64,000 nucleotides of DNA from Bacillus sp. AFS098217 (GCF_002551815.1 NZ_NVPR01000167.1:1-64000); one strand, 5' to 3'; shown: positions 52,228 through 61,229, counted from the first letter of the stretch. Numbers and translations are program-made. The notes: generated by a model from the sequence alone, not told the origin.

Positions 52228-52950
52228 AGTTTTTTATTTTTATACAAAACTTAATAAAAATGCTTTTCTTATAAAACGACAGTATACCATAATCAAATTA
52301 TGGAATGTTATAATTTAGGGAAATATAGTTTCATGGTCTTACTATATGAATGAGAATTCAAATAGAGAGGTGAGTACATGACGAATTGCTATTTTGAGTT
52401 TCTAATACACAAAGAAGCTTACTTTCATAAACTAAGAGAATGTTTTTATAAACTGAAGGAAGAGAAAGAAAAGGAGATGATAGATTCCAGTGATTCTATG
52501 TGGTTAGAGTATTTTGATGAAGATGTATTAAAACAGTTTTGGTGGCCGACTGAAGAAGAATTACATAACCACTGGATTTTATGGGAACAAACCCCTGTTG
52601 AAGAACGTTTAAGGGAACCTAAGCTTGAAACCCCATGGGATTTTGAATCTATGATTGATACATTTGCTTGTGGGGAATATGAACTAGTCTTTTGTGAAAA
52701 GGTATCGAACAATATTGGAAGAATTGAATTTTATCCCAATGCATGGCCATATGGAGGCAGCGATGTGTTTAGAGCGTTGATTGAGTATAGTGGATTCAAA
52801 ATTATTGATGAGAGTGCATAAGTAGAGAATAAATAATGGTTTGGGAGAAGTAAAAATGAAAGAAGAAATGAAGCAGTATTTTCATAAATTACTTAAGGAA
52901 TGGAAAGACTATAATCATTCATTACCAAAATCTGTGTGGATAGAAGAAGC
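52228..52950 (+). repeat. 0.72-kb direct repeat, copy 2
   Basis: Copy of 47180-47903. Here the syd gene continues intact to 53374. The copies are 5.05 kb apart in the same direction with the collagenase between them, so homologous recombination would delete it. Confidence 0.85.
52378..52821 (+). CDS. immunity-array protein of 147 residues, copy 2
   Basis: Paralogue of the gene at 47331 with the same length and almost the same sequence (MTNCYFEFLIHKEAYFHKLR ... GRIEFYPNAWPYGGSDVFRA). GAGAGG precedes ATG 52378. Followed 34 bases later by the intact syd-like gene. The paired order is that of copy 1 and suggests a conserved two-gene unit. The family is not recognised; an immunity or anti-toxin role is inferred from position only. 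Confidence 0.6.
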   Translation: MTNCYFEFLIHKEAYFHKLRECFYKLKEEKEKEMIDSSDSMWLEYFDEDVLKQFWWPTEEELHNHWILWEQTPVEERLREPKLETPWDFESMIDTFACGEYELVFCEKVSNNIGRIEFYPNAWPYGGSDVFRALIEYSGFKIIDESA

Positions 52951-53374
52951 AGAGTCCTTTATATATGAAGGGGAACCAGATACAGAGGGATATATCTTTT
53001 GGAAGCCTGTAGAAAAAGATGTAATTCATGATTTTTCTGATACAGAAAAGAAATTAGCAGTACAATTACATCATTCGATTAAAGAATACTATAATTCTTA
53101 CTGGTTTTTTGATTTAGCTGGTAGTTATTTAGAGTATGGAATTGAGCTAAACCCTGTTATACCAGGAATTGAAGTTCGAGACTTTTATACCTCTTTACAA
53201 GGTTATAAAGAAGCGCACCATAATGAGTTAAAGAATATTCCTATAGGTATAGAGTCTAATGGGCTTTTGGTAGTTGTAGATAATGAAAATGGACAAGTGA
53301 AGATAGAAGATTATGAAAGAGGGAGCTTTGAAGTTATTAGTAAGAGTTTAGCAGAACTCATTTCAATGCTTTAA
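52856..53374 (+). CDS. Syd / SUKH-2 family protein
   Basis: 172 residues from ATG 52856 (GGGAGAAG upstream). The Syd pattern is clear: FIYEGEPDTEGYIFWKPVEK, DVIHDFSDTEKKLAVQLHHS, IKEYYNSYWFFDLAG, LNPVIPGIEVRDFYTSLQGY, NIPIGIESNGLLVVVDNENG and QVKIEDYERG. SUKH-2 proteins include E. coli Syd, which binds SecY, but many Gram-positive members are immunity proteins of secreted toxins. Operon context with the 147-residue protein, a SUKH-like protein and Imm22 favours immunity. Confidence 0.75.
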   Translation: MKEEMKQYFHKLLKEWKDYNHSLPKSVWIEEAESFIYEGEPDTEGYIFWKPVEKDVIHDFSDTEKKLAVQLHHSIKEYYNSYWFFDLAGSYLEYGIELNPVIPGIEVRDFYTSLQGYKEAHHNELKNIPIGIESNGLLVVVDNENGQVKIEDYERGSFEVISKSLAELISML

Positions 53375-53401
53375 ATGTAGAAATGAAAGGGGGATGGTTA
53401 T

Positions 53402-54091
53402 ATGGAACAAAAACTTGCATTTCTAAGAAAATATAAAAGAAATGTAAAGCTTCAATTAATAGATAAAATACATAATAAAGCCATACCTAGTATTTGGTAT
53501 GGAATTTTTAAAGAACACGATAGAAATAAGAGAATAAAAATGGTTTTAGAGATTTGGAGAACATACGTAGGGAAAGAATTAAGAAACACAATCTCATATT
53601 TGGAAGCGCACCTTTTCAATGTGGAGTTAATAGAAAATAACGGTATGTATTCGATGTTATATACACTGGAGACGCCGGATGGTGAGATAGCATATTATGA
53701 AGCAGGAAATCCTATGGATAGATTTCATAATAAAGTGCTAGAAGTTTCATGGGGTAGAATTCCCATTTCAGTTCGAGAATTTTATGAAAAAGTTCATAAT
53801 GGATTTTATTATTATGCGAGCGGTGCTATGGGATTAGTGTCTTTGGAATGTGTTACTTATTTTGATGATGATGAGTGGGGAATTATTGAAGAGTTAGAGG
53901 AGCCCTTACAAATTGATTTGAAAACAACTTTTGGATTTTTTAAAAGTGGAATGGGCGGTTATGTAGCCATTGACTATAGCAATTGCAAATATGATAAAGC
54001 TACATTATGGTTTACAAACGATCAGCCAGAATATAATGTTGATTTCTGGAATGTAGTAGATGAATGGATCGTGATTGGTTTTGAAGTATAG
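53402..54091 (+). CDS. SUKH-like (SMI1/KNR4-type) immunity protein
   Basis: 229 residues, ATG 53402 after AAAGGGGG. The N-terminal helices (LAFLRKYKRNVKLQLIDKIH) are followed by PISVREFYEKVHNGFYYYAS, GAMGLVSLECVTYFDDDEWG, TTFGFFKSGMGGYVAIDYSN and LWFTNDQPEYNVDFWNVVDE, the usual SUKH order (helix, 'G..l.p' loop, glycine-rich strand, W..F). Longer than the SUKH minimum of 130. Immunity to a polymorphic toxin is likely from context; the target is unknown. Confidence 0.55.
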   Translation: MEQKLAFLRKYKRNVKLQLIDKIHNKAIPSIWYGIFKEHDRNKRIKMVLEIWRTYVGKELRNTISYLEAHLFNVELIENNGMYSMLYTLETPDGEIAYYEAGNPMDRFHNKVLEVSWGRIPISVREFYEKVHNGFYYYASGAMGLVSLECVTYFDDDEWGIIEELEEPLQIDLKTTFGFFKSGMGGYVAIDYSNCKYDKATLWFTNDQPEYNVDFWNVVDEWIVIGFEV

Positions 54092-54156
54092 TATGTAAAA
54101 GGTTTAAGAATAATTTTTGTGTGCTGAAAAATTATAGATGAATGGAGTTTGTATGC

Positions 54157-54549
54157 ATGGAAAAAGAAGGTGTGGTCTCATTATGGCTAGGAAATATGGA
54201 GTCTCAAGATTTTTTAGAAGATTATTTCAGCATAAAATATACAGATGATGGTGATTCCATACCATCACCATTTATAAAAGAATTTTATATTTGTATGTAT
54301 GATATTGATGAGGACTTTATTGAAAAAGAGTTTTATTTAGAACGAAGTGATAATCTAGAAGCCTTACTAGCAGGGTGTTCTTATGAAGAAGTTGTGATAC
54401 CACAGATGAAAAGATTGGCTTCGAATATACTAGAGATGAAATACAATACAATTATTATGATATATAACTATGAATATAGTGGTGAAATAACAAATAAAAA
54501 TGAAAATCTTTATACAATGAGATACATAGGAACAGTTTCATATAAATGA
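54157..54549 (+). CDS. Imm22-like immunity protein
   Basis: 130 residues from ATG 54157 with GGAG 10 bases before; an ATG 15 bases upstream is in frame but lacks a site. VVSLWLGNMESQDFLEDYFS, IKYTDDGDSIPSPFIKEFYI, YDIDEDFIEKEF and the later ALLAGCSYEEVVIPQMKRLA, ILEMKYNTIIMIYNYEYSGE fit Imm22. It is the intact homologue of the interrupted gene at 36173. It ends 21 bases before the endonuclease V gene. Confidence 0.6.
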   Translation: MEKEGVVSLWLGNMESQDFLEDYFSIKYTDDGDSIPSPFIKEFYICMYDIDEDFIEKEFYLERSDNLEALLAGCSYEEVVIPQMKRLASNILEMKYNTIIMIYNYEYSGEITNKNENLYTMRYIGTVSYK

Positions 54550-54570
54550 TAATAAAAAGAGGATGAGAAC

Positions 54571-55281
54571 ATGGAAGTTAGAGAAGTACATCCGTTTCAT
54601 TTAAAAACAGAAGAGGAATTTTCTGAAGTTCAAGATAGCTTAGTGAGTCAAATTGAATTGAAAAATAACTTTCACTTAGAAGATGTGAGATTAATAGCTG
54701 GAGTAGATTTAGCTTATTGGGAAAAAGAAGATAAGCACTATGGGGCTTGTTGTATCGTGGTTATTCATTATCATACGAAGGAAGTAGTGGAGAAAGTCTA
54801 TAGTTATGGTGAAGTAACGGTGCCGTATATACCAGGTTTTTTAGCGTTTCGTGAGTTACCTTTAGTAATAGAGGCAACCAAAAAGCTTACTTCTGATCCA
54901 GATATATTTATGTTCGATGGAAATGGTTATTTACACTATAAACATATGGGGATCGCGACACATGCTTCTTTTTTCTTACATAAGCCTACAATCGGTGTAG
55001 CGAAAAGTTATCTTAAGATTAAAGATGTTGATTTTAATATGCCAGAGAATAAGGCGTTTGCTTTTAGCGATATTATTATCGATGAAGAGGTATATGGAAG
55101 AGCTCTAAGAACGAAAGAGAATGTAAAACCGATTTTTGTCTCTTGCGGAAACAATATAGTTTTAGATACGAGTATTCAAATTGTATCGGATTTAATTGGA
55201 AAGGAAAGTAGATTACCAATTCCAGTTAGATTAGCAGATTTAGAAACACATAAGGTAAGAAGAGACAAGAGCGAAAAATGA
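54571..55281 (+). CDS. nfi: endonuclease V (deoxyinosine-specific)
   Basis: 236 residues. AGVDLAYW holds the first catalytic Asp (D46), VPYIPGFLAFRELP is the diagnostic Nfi motif with its Glu, and FMFDGNGYLHYKHMGIATH the second Asp with HxxxG. HASFFLHKPTIGVAKS and VFVSCGNNI-type segments complete it. The enzyme nicks DNA one base beyond deoxyinosine as part of base-deamination repair. AAGAGG precedes ATG 54571. It lies at the border between the immunity array and the ordinary chromosome. Confidence 0.92.
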   Translation: MEVREVHPFHLKTEEEFSEVQDSLVSQIELKNNFHLEDVRLIAGVDLAYWEKEDKHYGACCIVVIHYHTKEVVEKVYSYGEVTVPYIPGFLAFRELPLVIEATKKLTSDPDIFMFDGNGYLHYKHMGIATHASFFLHKPTIGVAKSYLKIKDVDFNMPENKAFAFSDIIIDEEVYGRALRTKENVKPIFVSCGNNIVLDTSIQIVSDLIGKESRLPIPVRLADLETHKVRRDKSEK

Positions 55282-55609
55282 AGGATTATATTCATCAGTA
55301 TACATATAAACTGAAAACCTCATTTCTGTTTAGATGGACAAGAGCATCTGGCCATGCATAGAAGCGGTCAGGGATTTTTTCTGCCACATGCAAGGGTGAA
55401 AACAAAGGGAGAAAGCGAGTGCAGGTCATGTTTTCTTTTGTATAGCAGCCACTTATATGTTGAAAAATTAAAATGGATTATCAATATAAAAAAGGATAGG
55501 GGAACTATCCTTTTTTGTTTTCGTTCGACAAAAAAAGACAATGTAGAGGAGCCTTGTTTGTTATGATGTTTTTTGGAATCGTACACTTTTTATAGGGGGA
55601 ACTAACAGC
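55282..55609. other. intergenic region with a hairpin
   Basis: No gene with a ribosome site is seen. AAAGGATAG...CTATCCTTTTTTG at 55491-55516 is a clear terminator for transcripts from the endonuclease V side. TTTGTTATGATG near 55555 resembles an extended -10 before the DUF4064 gene. Confidence 0.55.
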
Positions 55610-55957
55610 ATGAAGAAACGAAGACCGGAACTCATTACGGGACTAATCGGTTCTATAATAGGAACAGTAATGGGGGGAGCAATATTTGTTATATATGGTT
55701 TTATTATGGCCATTCATAATGCGATAACATGGTCACTTATAATACCGTTCCTCATTTTTATTCTCCAAATTGTAGCTATTGTTTTAAGCTGCAGTGTCAA
55801 TAAAATGAATCATAAGCTATACGGAGGATTGATGATTGCTATTGGTGTTATTACGATAGTTGGATCGGTTTTATTTTTATATATACCGGCCATTTTATAT
55901 ATAGTTTCTGGCGGGATGGCTTTTAGAAAATTAAGAGATCCTTCACAAACAACATGA
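55610..55957 (+). CDS. DUF4064 membrane protein
   Basis: 115 residues with four membrane helices: GLIGSIIGTVMGGAIFVIYG, WSLIIPFLIFILQIVAIVLS, YGGLMIAIGVITIVGSVLFL and IPAILYIVSGGMAF. The charged start MKKRRPELITG and the end KLRDP are typical of DUF4064, small Bacillus/Staphylococcus proteins of unknown function. ATG 55610 follows GGGGGAAC. Monocistronic. Confidence 0.75.
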   Translation: MKKRRPELITGLIGSIIGTVMGGAIFVIYGFIMAIHNAITWSLIIPFLIFILQIVAIVLSCSVNKMNHKLYGGLMIAIGVITIVGSVLFLYIPAILYIVSGGMAFRKLRDPSQTT

Positions 55958-56090
55958 TAGTACGAATTATAACTTACACATGCGTATCAATTTTACAGTA
56001 AAGAAGCTGAGGCAGTGATTAAGGACTGATATAAAAAAATAAATTTAATTAAAAAATAAGCAAGTTTTGGAATTCGTTACATATATTTTA

Positions 56091-56106
56091 GTGAAAGGCC
56101 TTTCAC
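56091..56106. promoter_or_regulatory. perfect 16-bp palindrome upstream of the DUF378 gene
   Basis: GTGAAAGGCCTTTCAC, with dyad symmetry and no loop, is 28 bases before ATG 56134. Its position suggests a repressor site. No matching regulator gene adjoins it. Confidence 0.5.
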
Positions 56107-56133
56107 CATTTTATCACCTAGGGGGCAATCATA

Positions 56134-56325
56134 ATGAAATTTTTGTCTTACCTTACAATAATTTTGGTGATTCTTGGCGGTTTGAATTGGTTGTTTGTGG
56201 CGTTTGATTATAATGTGGTCGAAAAGCTATTTGGTTCTACACCAGCTCTCGTTGATACTGTTTATTGGCTTTTTGGTCTTTCTGCTCTTTATCAAATTTA
56301 TGATCGGTTCTTTGCGAACAGTTAA
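56134..56325 (+). CDS. DUF378 (YuzA-like) small membrane protein
   Basis: 63 residues with two helices and the DUF378 signature LVILGGLNWLFVAFDYNVVE, followed by STPALVDTVYWLFGLSALYQ. Function unknown. ATG 56134 follows AGGGGGC. A terminator comes 20 bases after the stop. Confidence 0.85.
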   Translation: MKFLSYLTIILVILGGLNWLFVAFDYNVVEKLFGSTPALVDTVYWLFGLSALYQIYDRFFANS

Positions 56326-56344
56326 TTCCTATATATATGATTAG

Positions 56345-56380
56345 GGTGTTAAGCGAGATAAAATGCTTAACACTCTTTTT
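56345..56380 (+). terminator. terminator of the DUF378 gene
   Basis: GTGTTAAGC pairs with GCTTAACAC across a nine-base loop, then TCTTTTTG. Confidence 0.8.
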
Positions 56381-56451
56381 GCATGTTTATAAATAAAACT
56401 GTATTTGCAAACGGTTCCATTGCGTCTTACACCGTAATAAAGCGAAACAAA

Positions 56452-56480
56452 TTGACCGTATATTTTATATGGTGTATAAT
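56452..56480 (+). promoter_or_regulatory. sigma-A promoter of the serC-serA operon
   Basis: TTGACC at 56452-56457 and a perfect TATAAT at 56475-56480 are 17 bases apart, 50 bases before the start of serC. There is no room for a T-box leader, so control is probably at transcription initiation. Confidence 0.8.
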
Positions 56481-56530
56481 TCAGAAAGTTTAAAAATTAA
56501 TAAATATAGAAATAGGGGGTCATACGGGTG

Positions 56531-57613
56531 ATGGAGAGAGTTTATAATTTTTCAGCGGGACCATCTATACTCCCTTTGCCAGTTTTAGAAAAAGTGCAAA
56601 AGGAGCTTTTGAATTATAATGGGACAGGCATGTCCATAATGGAAATGAGTCACCGATCTTCGCATTTTCAAAATATTATAGAAGAAGCAAGTAGTTTGCT
56701 TCGTGAATTGATGCACATTCCTGATAACTATGATGTTTTATTTTTACAAGGAGGAGCATCCTTACAGTTTTCAATGGTTCCACTGAATGTAATGAATGAA
56801 CATAAAAGGGCTGGATATGTACTTACGGGCTCATGGTCTAAGAAGGCATTGCAAGAGGCAGAGAAAGTAGGAGAAATCAAAGTCATTGCTTCTTCTGAGC
56901 AAGAAAAATTTACAACCATTCCCCGTATAGATACTTCAATGATTCATCCGGAGCTAGATTATATACATATTACAACGAATAATACAATTGAAGGAACAAA
57001 ATATGTGGAACTGCCGCAATTAGAAACAATTCCACTTGTCGCTGACATGTCATCGAATATTTTATCGGAAGAATATGATGTTGAGAAGTTTGGTTTAATC
57101 TATGCGGGAGCGCAAAAGAATTTAGGACCAGCAGGATTAACAATTGCGATTATCAAAAAGGATTTAATAGGTAAAGCGAATGCTTCTTGTCCGGTTATGC
57201 TAAACTATGAAACTTATAGTAAAAACAATTCCTTATATAATACACCGCCATCTTTTAGTATTTATGTGACGAAGCTTGTGTTAGAGTGGCTGAAAGAGCA
57301 AGGCGGAGTACCTGCAATTGAAGAACAAAATAGAAAGAAAGCATCACTTCTTTATCGTTTCTTGGATGAATCGGAATTATTTACTTCACCAGTGGATCCT
57401 AAGTATCGTTCCCTTATGAATATTCCATTTACAACACCATCAGAAGAGCTAAATGAACAATTTTTACAAAGGGCTAAGGCACTTGGGCTTGTCACATTAA
57501 AAGGGCATCGTTCAGTCGGCGGTATGCGCGCTAGTATTTATAATGCTATGCCGATAGAAGGCGTTCAAAAATTAGTAGATTATATGAAGGACTTTGAGCT
57601 AGAGAATAGATAG
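56531..57613 (+). CDS. serC: phosphoserine aminotransferase
   Basis: 360 residues from ATG 56531 (an in-frame GTG directly before is possible). PLP-dependent class V aminotransferase: NFSAGPSILP start, LFLQGGASLQFSMVP, NNTIEGTKY, and YAGAQKNLGPAG with the PLP-Lys at K196. GGMRASIYNAMP near the end is the SerC signature. It makes 3-phosphoserine from 3-phosphohydroxypyruvate and glutamate. First gene of an operon with serA and a DUF1015 gene; the serA ATG is 12 bases after its stop. Confidence 0.93.
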   Translation: MERVYNFSAGPSILPLPVLEKVQKELLNYNGTGMSIMEMSHRSSHFQNIIEEASSLLRELMHIPDNYDVLFLQGGASLQFSMVPLNVMNEHKRAGYVLTGSWSKKALQEAEKVGEIKVIASSEQEKFTTIPRIDTSMIHPELDYIHITTNNTIEGTKYVELPQLETIPLVADMSSNILSEEYDVEKFGLIYAGAQKNLGPAGLTIAIIKKDLIGKANASCPVMLNYETYSKNNSLYNTPPSFSIYVTKLVLEWLKEQGGVPAIEEQNRKKASLLYRFLDESELFTSPVDPKYRSLMNIPFTTPSEELNEQFLQRAKALGLVTLKGHRSVGGMRASIYNAMPIEGVQKLVDYMKDFELENR

Positions 57614-57625
57614 GGAGATGGAGCT

Positions 57626-58798
57626 ATGTTTCGCGTTCAAACGTTAAATCAGATTGCTGAAAAAGGGTTACAAATTTTTGGAGCAGATCAATATAAAGTA
57701 GGCGAAGGAGTAGAGCATCCAGACGGGATTTTATTGCGCAGCTATTCTTTACATCAAGAAGAGTTTTCAAAGGATTTAAAGGCAATTGCAAGAGCTGGAG
57801 CGGGTGTAAATAATATCCCTGTAGAGCGCTGTACGGAAAAAGGAATTGTTGTATTTAATACACCAGGCGCAAATGCAAATGCGGTAAAGGAATTGATCAT
57901 TGCGAGTCTGATTATGTCTTCTCGTAATATTATAAATGGAGTTGGCTGGACAAAGGGATTAGAAGGTGAAGAAGTCCCACAACTTGTTGAAGCAGGGAAA
58001 AAGCAATTCGTTGGATCAGAGATTGCTGGAAAGCGCTTAGGGATTATTGGGCTAGGTGCAATTGGCGCACTTGTCGCAAATGATGCGTTATCTCTTGGAA
58101 TGGATGTTGTAGGTTATGACCCATACGTATCAGTTGAAACAGCATGGCGTCTATCTACACAGGTACAACGTGCGTTTAGCTTAGATGAAATCTTTGCAAC
58201 ATGCGATTATATTACGCTACATATTCCACTCACAGATCAAACAAGAGGGATTATTGGAGAGCATGCGATCCAAACGATGAAAAAAGGTGTGCGCCTATTT
58301 AACTTTTCAAGGGGAGAACTTGTGGACGAAGTGGTTTTAGAAAAAGCATTAGAGGAAGAAATCATTAGTCATTATGTAACAGACTTTCCGAATGAAAATG
58401 TAATAAAAATGAAGAATGTAACGGCAACACCACATCTTGGGGCTTCTACATATGAGTCTGAAGAAAATTGCGCTGTGATGGCAGCACGCCAATTGCGAGA
58501 CTATTTAGAAACAGGAAACATCCGTAATTCAGTAAACTATCCGAATGTAGAACTCCCTTATGTCGGAAAAAAACGCATTACCATTATGCATCAAAACGTT
58601 CCTAACATGGTAGGACAAATTTCAAGGTGCCTAGCGGAGCATCACATCAATATTGCGGACATGATTAACCGCAGTAAAAACTTTTGGGCCTATACGATGA
58701 TTGATATTGATAATGGGATTGATGATATAATAAAAGAAAATGTTGTTGAAAATATAAGACAAATCACAGGCGTTGTAGCCGTTCGAATGATTGTGTAA
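57626..58798 (+). CDS. serA: D-3-phosphoglycerate dehydrogenase
   Basis: 390 residues. ARAGAGVNNIPVERC is the substrate-binding start, GIIGLGAIGALVANDA the NAD loop, followed by YDPY with the adenosine-binding Asp. NFSRGELVDE, and TPHLGAST with the catalytic His, complete the dehydrogenase. The C-terminus (RITIMHQNVPNMVGQISRCL, NIADMINRSK) is an ACT domain for serine feedback. GGGAGATGGAG precedes ATG 57626. It is the first step of serine synthesis, coupled with serC before it; the DUF1015 gene starts 13 bases downstream. Confidence 0.93.
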   Translation: MFRVQTLNQIAEKGLQIFGADQYKVGEGVEHPDGILLRSYSLHQEEFSKDLKAIARAGAGVNNIPVERCTEKGIVVFNTPGANANAVKELIIASLIMSSRNIINGVGWTKGLEGEEVPQLVEAGKKQFVGSEIAGKRLGIIGLGAIGALVANDALSLGMDVVGYDPYVSVETAWRLSTQVQRAFSLDEIFATCDYITLHIPLTDQTRGIIGEHAIQTMKKGVRLFNFSRGELVDEVVLEKALEEEIISHYVTDFPNENVIKMKNVTATPHLGASTYESEENCAVMAARQLRDYLETGNIRNSVNYPNVELPYVGKKRITIMHQNVPNMVGQISRCLAEHHINIADMINRSKNFWAYTMIDIDNGIDDIIKENVVENIRQITGVVAVRMIV

Positions 58799-58811
58799 AG
58801 GAGAGAGAAAC

Positions 58812-60059
58812 TTGGCAACAATTCGACCATTTCGAGCCATTCGTCCAGTAGCAGACAAAGCTGCGCAAGTTGCAGCGTTACCATACGATGTATTAAATAG
58901 TGAAGAAGCAAGAGAAGTTGCAAAAGGGAATCCATATTCGTTTTTACATGTTGATAAAGCAGAAATTGACTTAGATCCAGCTGTTTCACCATATGATAAT
59001 CGTGTATATGAAAAGGCAAATGAAAACTTACAACGCTTAATAAACGAAGAAGTACTGATTCAAGATGAAGAGCCGTGTTTTTATATTTATCAACTGACGA
59101 TGCAAGGGAGAACTCAGTCTGGAATTGTTGTTTGTACATCAATCGATGAGTATACCGATAATACAATTAAAAAGCATGAGCGAACTCGTCATGAAAAAGA
59201 ACAAGATCGCATTCGTCATGTAGATGTATGTAATGCCAATACTGGGCCCATTTTTTTAACATACCGTACGAAAGAAACCATAACAAAGTTAATTGTAAAT
59301 TGGCAAGAGAATCACGCGCCAATTTATCAATTTACTGCGGATGACGGTGTGGAGCATGTAATCTGGAAGATTGCAGAAAGCGATGTAGTTTCTGCATTGG
59401 TAGAATCATTTGAAGAGATTCCTTCCTTATATATCGCGGACGGACATCATCGTTCAGCATCTGCTGTAAAAGTAGGACTCATGCGTAGGGAACAATATCC
59501 GAACTATACAGGAGAAGAAGAATTTAATTTCTTTTTATCTGTTTTATTCCCTCATGATGAACTATCGATTTGGGATTACAATCGTGTTGTGAAAGATTTA
59601 AATGGTCTATCTGAAGAACAATTTTTACAGCAAATCTCGCAATACTTTTATGTGGAAAAGGCAGGTGTATCTCCATATAAACCAACTGAACCAAAATCAT
59701 TTTGTATGTATTTGGATCATCTATGGTACAAACTAACTGTGAAAAAAGAAACATTTGATGTTCATGATGTTGTAAAACGGTTAGATGTATCTATTTTACA
59801 AGATCATCTGTTAAGCCAAGTGCTACAAATTCACGATCCACGTGCAGATGCACGGATTGATTTCGTCGGTGGAATTCGAGGTTTAGAGGAACTAGAGCGT
59901 CTTGTAAATCGTGGTGACTATAAGGTAGCGTTCGCATTATATCCAACATCAATGGAGGATTTATTAATGATTGCGGATGCGGGAGAAGTTATGCCACCGA
60001 AGTCAACTTGGTTTGAACCGAAGCTTCGTAGCGGACTGATTATACATTCTTTAGAATAG
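58812..60059 (+). CDS. DUF1015 family protein
   Basis: 415 residues from TTG 58812 after AAAGGAGAGAG; an earlier in-frame GTG overlaps serA and lacks a site. MATIRPFRAIRPVADKAAQV, ALPYDVLNSEEAREVAKGNP, FLHVDKAEIDL, then RTRHEKEQDRIRHVDVCNAN, LYIADGHHRSASAV and a C-terminal VGGIRGLEELERLVN and MPPKSTWFEPKLRSGL are the DUF1015 signatures. The family is widely linked with serA but its activity is not established here. The HH motif in ADGHHR is suggestive of catalysis. Co-transcribed with serC-serA. Confidence 0.85.
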   Translation: MATIRPFRAIRPVADKAAQVAALPYDVLNSEEAREVAKGNPYSFLHVDKAEIDLDPAVSPYDNRVYEKANENLQRLINEEVLIQDEEPCFYIYQLTMQGRTQSGIVVCTSIDEYTDNTIKKHERTRHEKEQDRIRHVDVCNANTGPIFLTYRTKETITKLIVNWQENHAPIYQFTADDGVEHVIWKIAESDVVSALVESFEEIPSLYIADGHHRSASAVKVGLMRREQYPNYTGEEEFNFFLSVLFPHDELSIWDYNRVVKDLNGLSEEQFLQQISQYFYVEKAGVSPYKPTEPKSFCMYLDHLWYKLTVKKETFDVHDVVKRLDVSILQDHLLSQVLQIHDPRADARIDFVGGIRGLEELERLVNRGDYKVAFALYPTSMEDLLMIADAGEVMPPKSTWFEPKLRSGLIIHSLE

Positions 60060-60153
60060 ATAAAAAGACAGCATACTTTGTAAAGACAAGTGAATGGACT
60101 TTCTTATTACAAGAATAGTAAAGTGTCTTTCATGTTACACATTATATTAATTT

Positions 60154-60190
60154 AAGTACATCACTTATAAATCGTGGTGTACTTTTTTGT
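60154..60190 (+). terminator. terminator of the serC-serA-DUF1015 operon
   Basis: AAGTACATCAC and GTGGTGTACTT form a stem with an eight-base loop and one G-T/mismatch, followed by TTTTTTG. The rest of 60060-60408 holds no gene; another TTTCATTA-type stretch is without structure. Confidence 0.75.
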
Positions 60191-60408
60191 TTGTAAGACC
60201 TCTTAATGAACTCATTTACTACAATAACAACTAAACGACAATACAAAATGGGTGACTAATCATTTTGTATTGGTTAAGTAATGGAAAGTTTAAATTTCCT
60301 CTATCTCTTATTAATAATGAGCAGTTTAGTTTTATAAAGTTTATATATCTAAAATATGATAAAATAGTATTGATGTAAAATTATAAATTTTTAGAAAGAA
60401 GGAATTGA

Positions 60409-61182
60409 ATGATTTATGAAGCAGATAACAATGTAAGGAAAAAGTTAGTATCTATGTTTGAAAATATTGATAGTACTATTGTCCTTTCATATCTCCAAGG
60501 ACATATGGGAAATGCTTGGGTAGACAACCTTGAGAATCCAACTGTGGCTCAAATAACTGTCGGGATTTTTGTATTTTATGCTGGAAATCCCGACATAGAG
60601 GAAGCTGAAGAATTACTTCATAATCTTCCTGATTTTACTCTTGCAATTGTTGATTCGGATGAATGGAAAAATCGGATAGAGACTGTTCACAAAGGATCAA
60701 TTGAGAAATTTCAGCGATTTAGATTTAAAAAGAACCCTGAGGATTTAGATAGGGTACACATACAGGAACTACTGTCTGCATTACCTGAAGAATACGAAAT
60801 TAAAAGAATCGATAAAAACATAGCAAAAGCCTCGTCATTCCATGAACTTTCAGAGGACTTTATAAGTCAGTTTGATTCTATTGATGATTTTATTGATAGA
60901 GGAGTAGGTTATGCTATTTTAAATAAAGGGCAAGTTGTTTCTGCAGCAACATCATTTAGCATATATGATGATGGAATCGAGATTGAAGTTGCTAGTCACC
61001 CTAACCATAGAAGAAAAGGTTTAGCAACCATTGTAGCCTCTGCATTGATATTAGATTGTCTAGATAAAGGAAAATACCCTAGTTGGGATGGAGCTAATTC
61101 TGAATCTGTTGAACTAGCGAAAAAGCTGGGATACACTTTTAAGGAATCATATGATACTTATTTTATTGATCATAAAAATTGA
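60409..61182 (+). CDS. GNAT-type acetyltransferase (GNAT_acetyltran family)
   Basis: 257 residues, two-part protein. The N-terminal region (VLSYLQGHMGNAWVDNLENP, VGIFVFYAGN) is followed by the GNAT core: GVGYAILNKGQVVSAATSFS, IEIEVASHPNHRRKGLATIV (the RRKGLAT acetyl-CoA loop) and PSWDGANSESVELAKKLGYT at the end. It is a distant paralogue of the protein at 21282. ATG 60409 follows AGAAAGAAGG. Substrate unknown. Downstream lies the inverted copy of the dispersed repeat. Confidence 0.8.
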   Translation: MIYEADNNVRKKLVSMFENIDSTIVLSYLQGHMGNAWVDNLENPTVAQITVGIFVFYAGNPDIEEAEELLHNLPDFTLAIVDSDEWKNRIETVHKGSIEKFQRFRFKKNPEDLDRVHIQELLSALPEEYEIKRIDKNIAKASSFHELSEDFISQFDSIDDFIDRGVGYAILNKGQVVSAATSFSIYDDGIEIEVASHPNHRRKGLATIVASALILDCLDKGKYPSWDGANSESVELAKKLGYTFKESYDTYFIDHKN

Positions 61183-61229
61183 TTAAAAACTATACATTTT
61201 ATTCATTTCTTTAAGTCTATTAAAATATC

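Noticed and set aside
55354-55586. Two overlapping frames of about 70 codons on opposite strands after endonuclease V
   Set aside because: Neither has a ribosome site or a recognisable protein, and a terminator lies within them.
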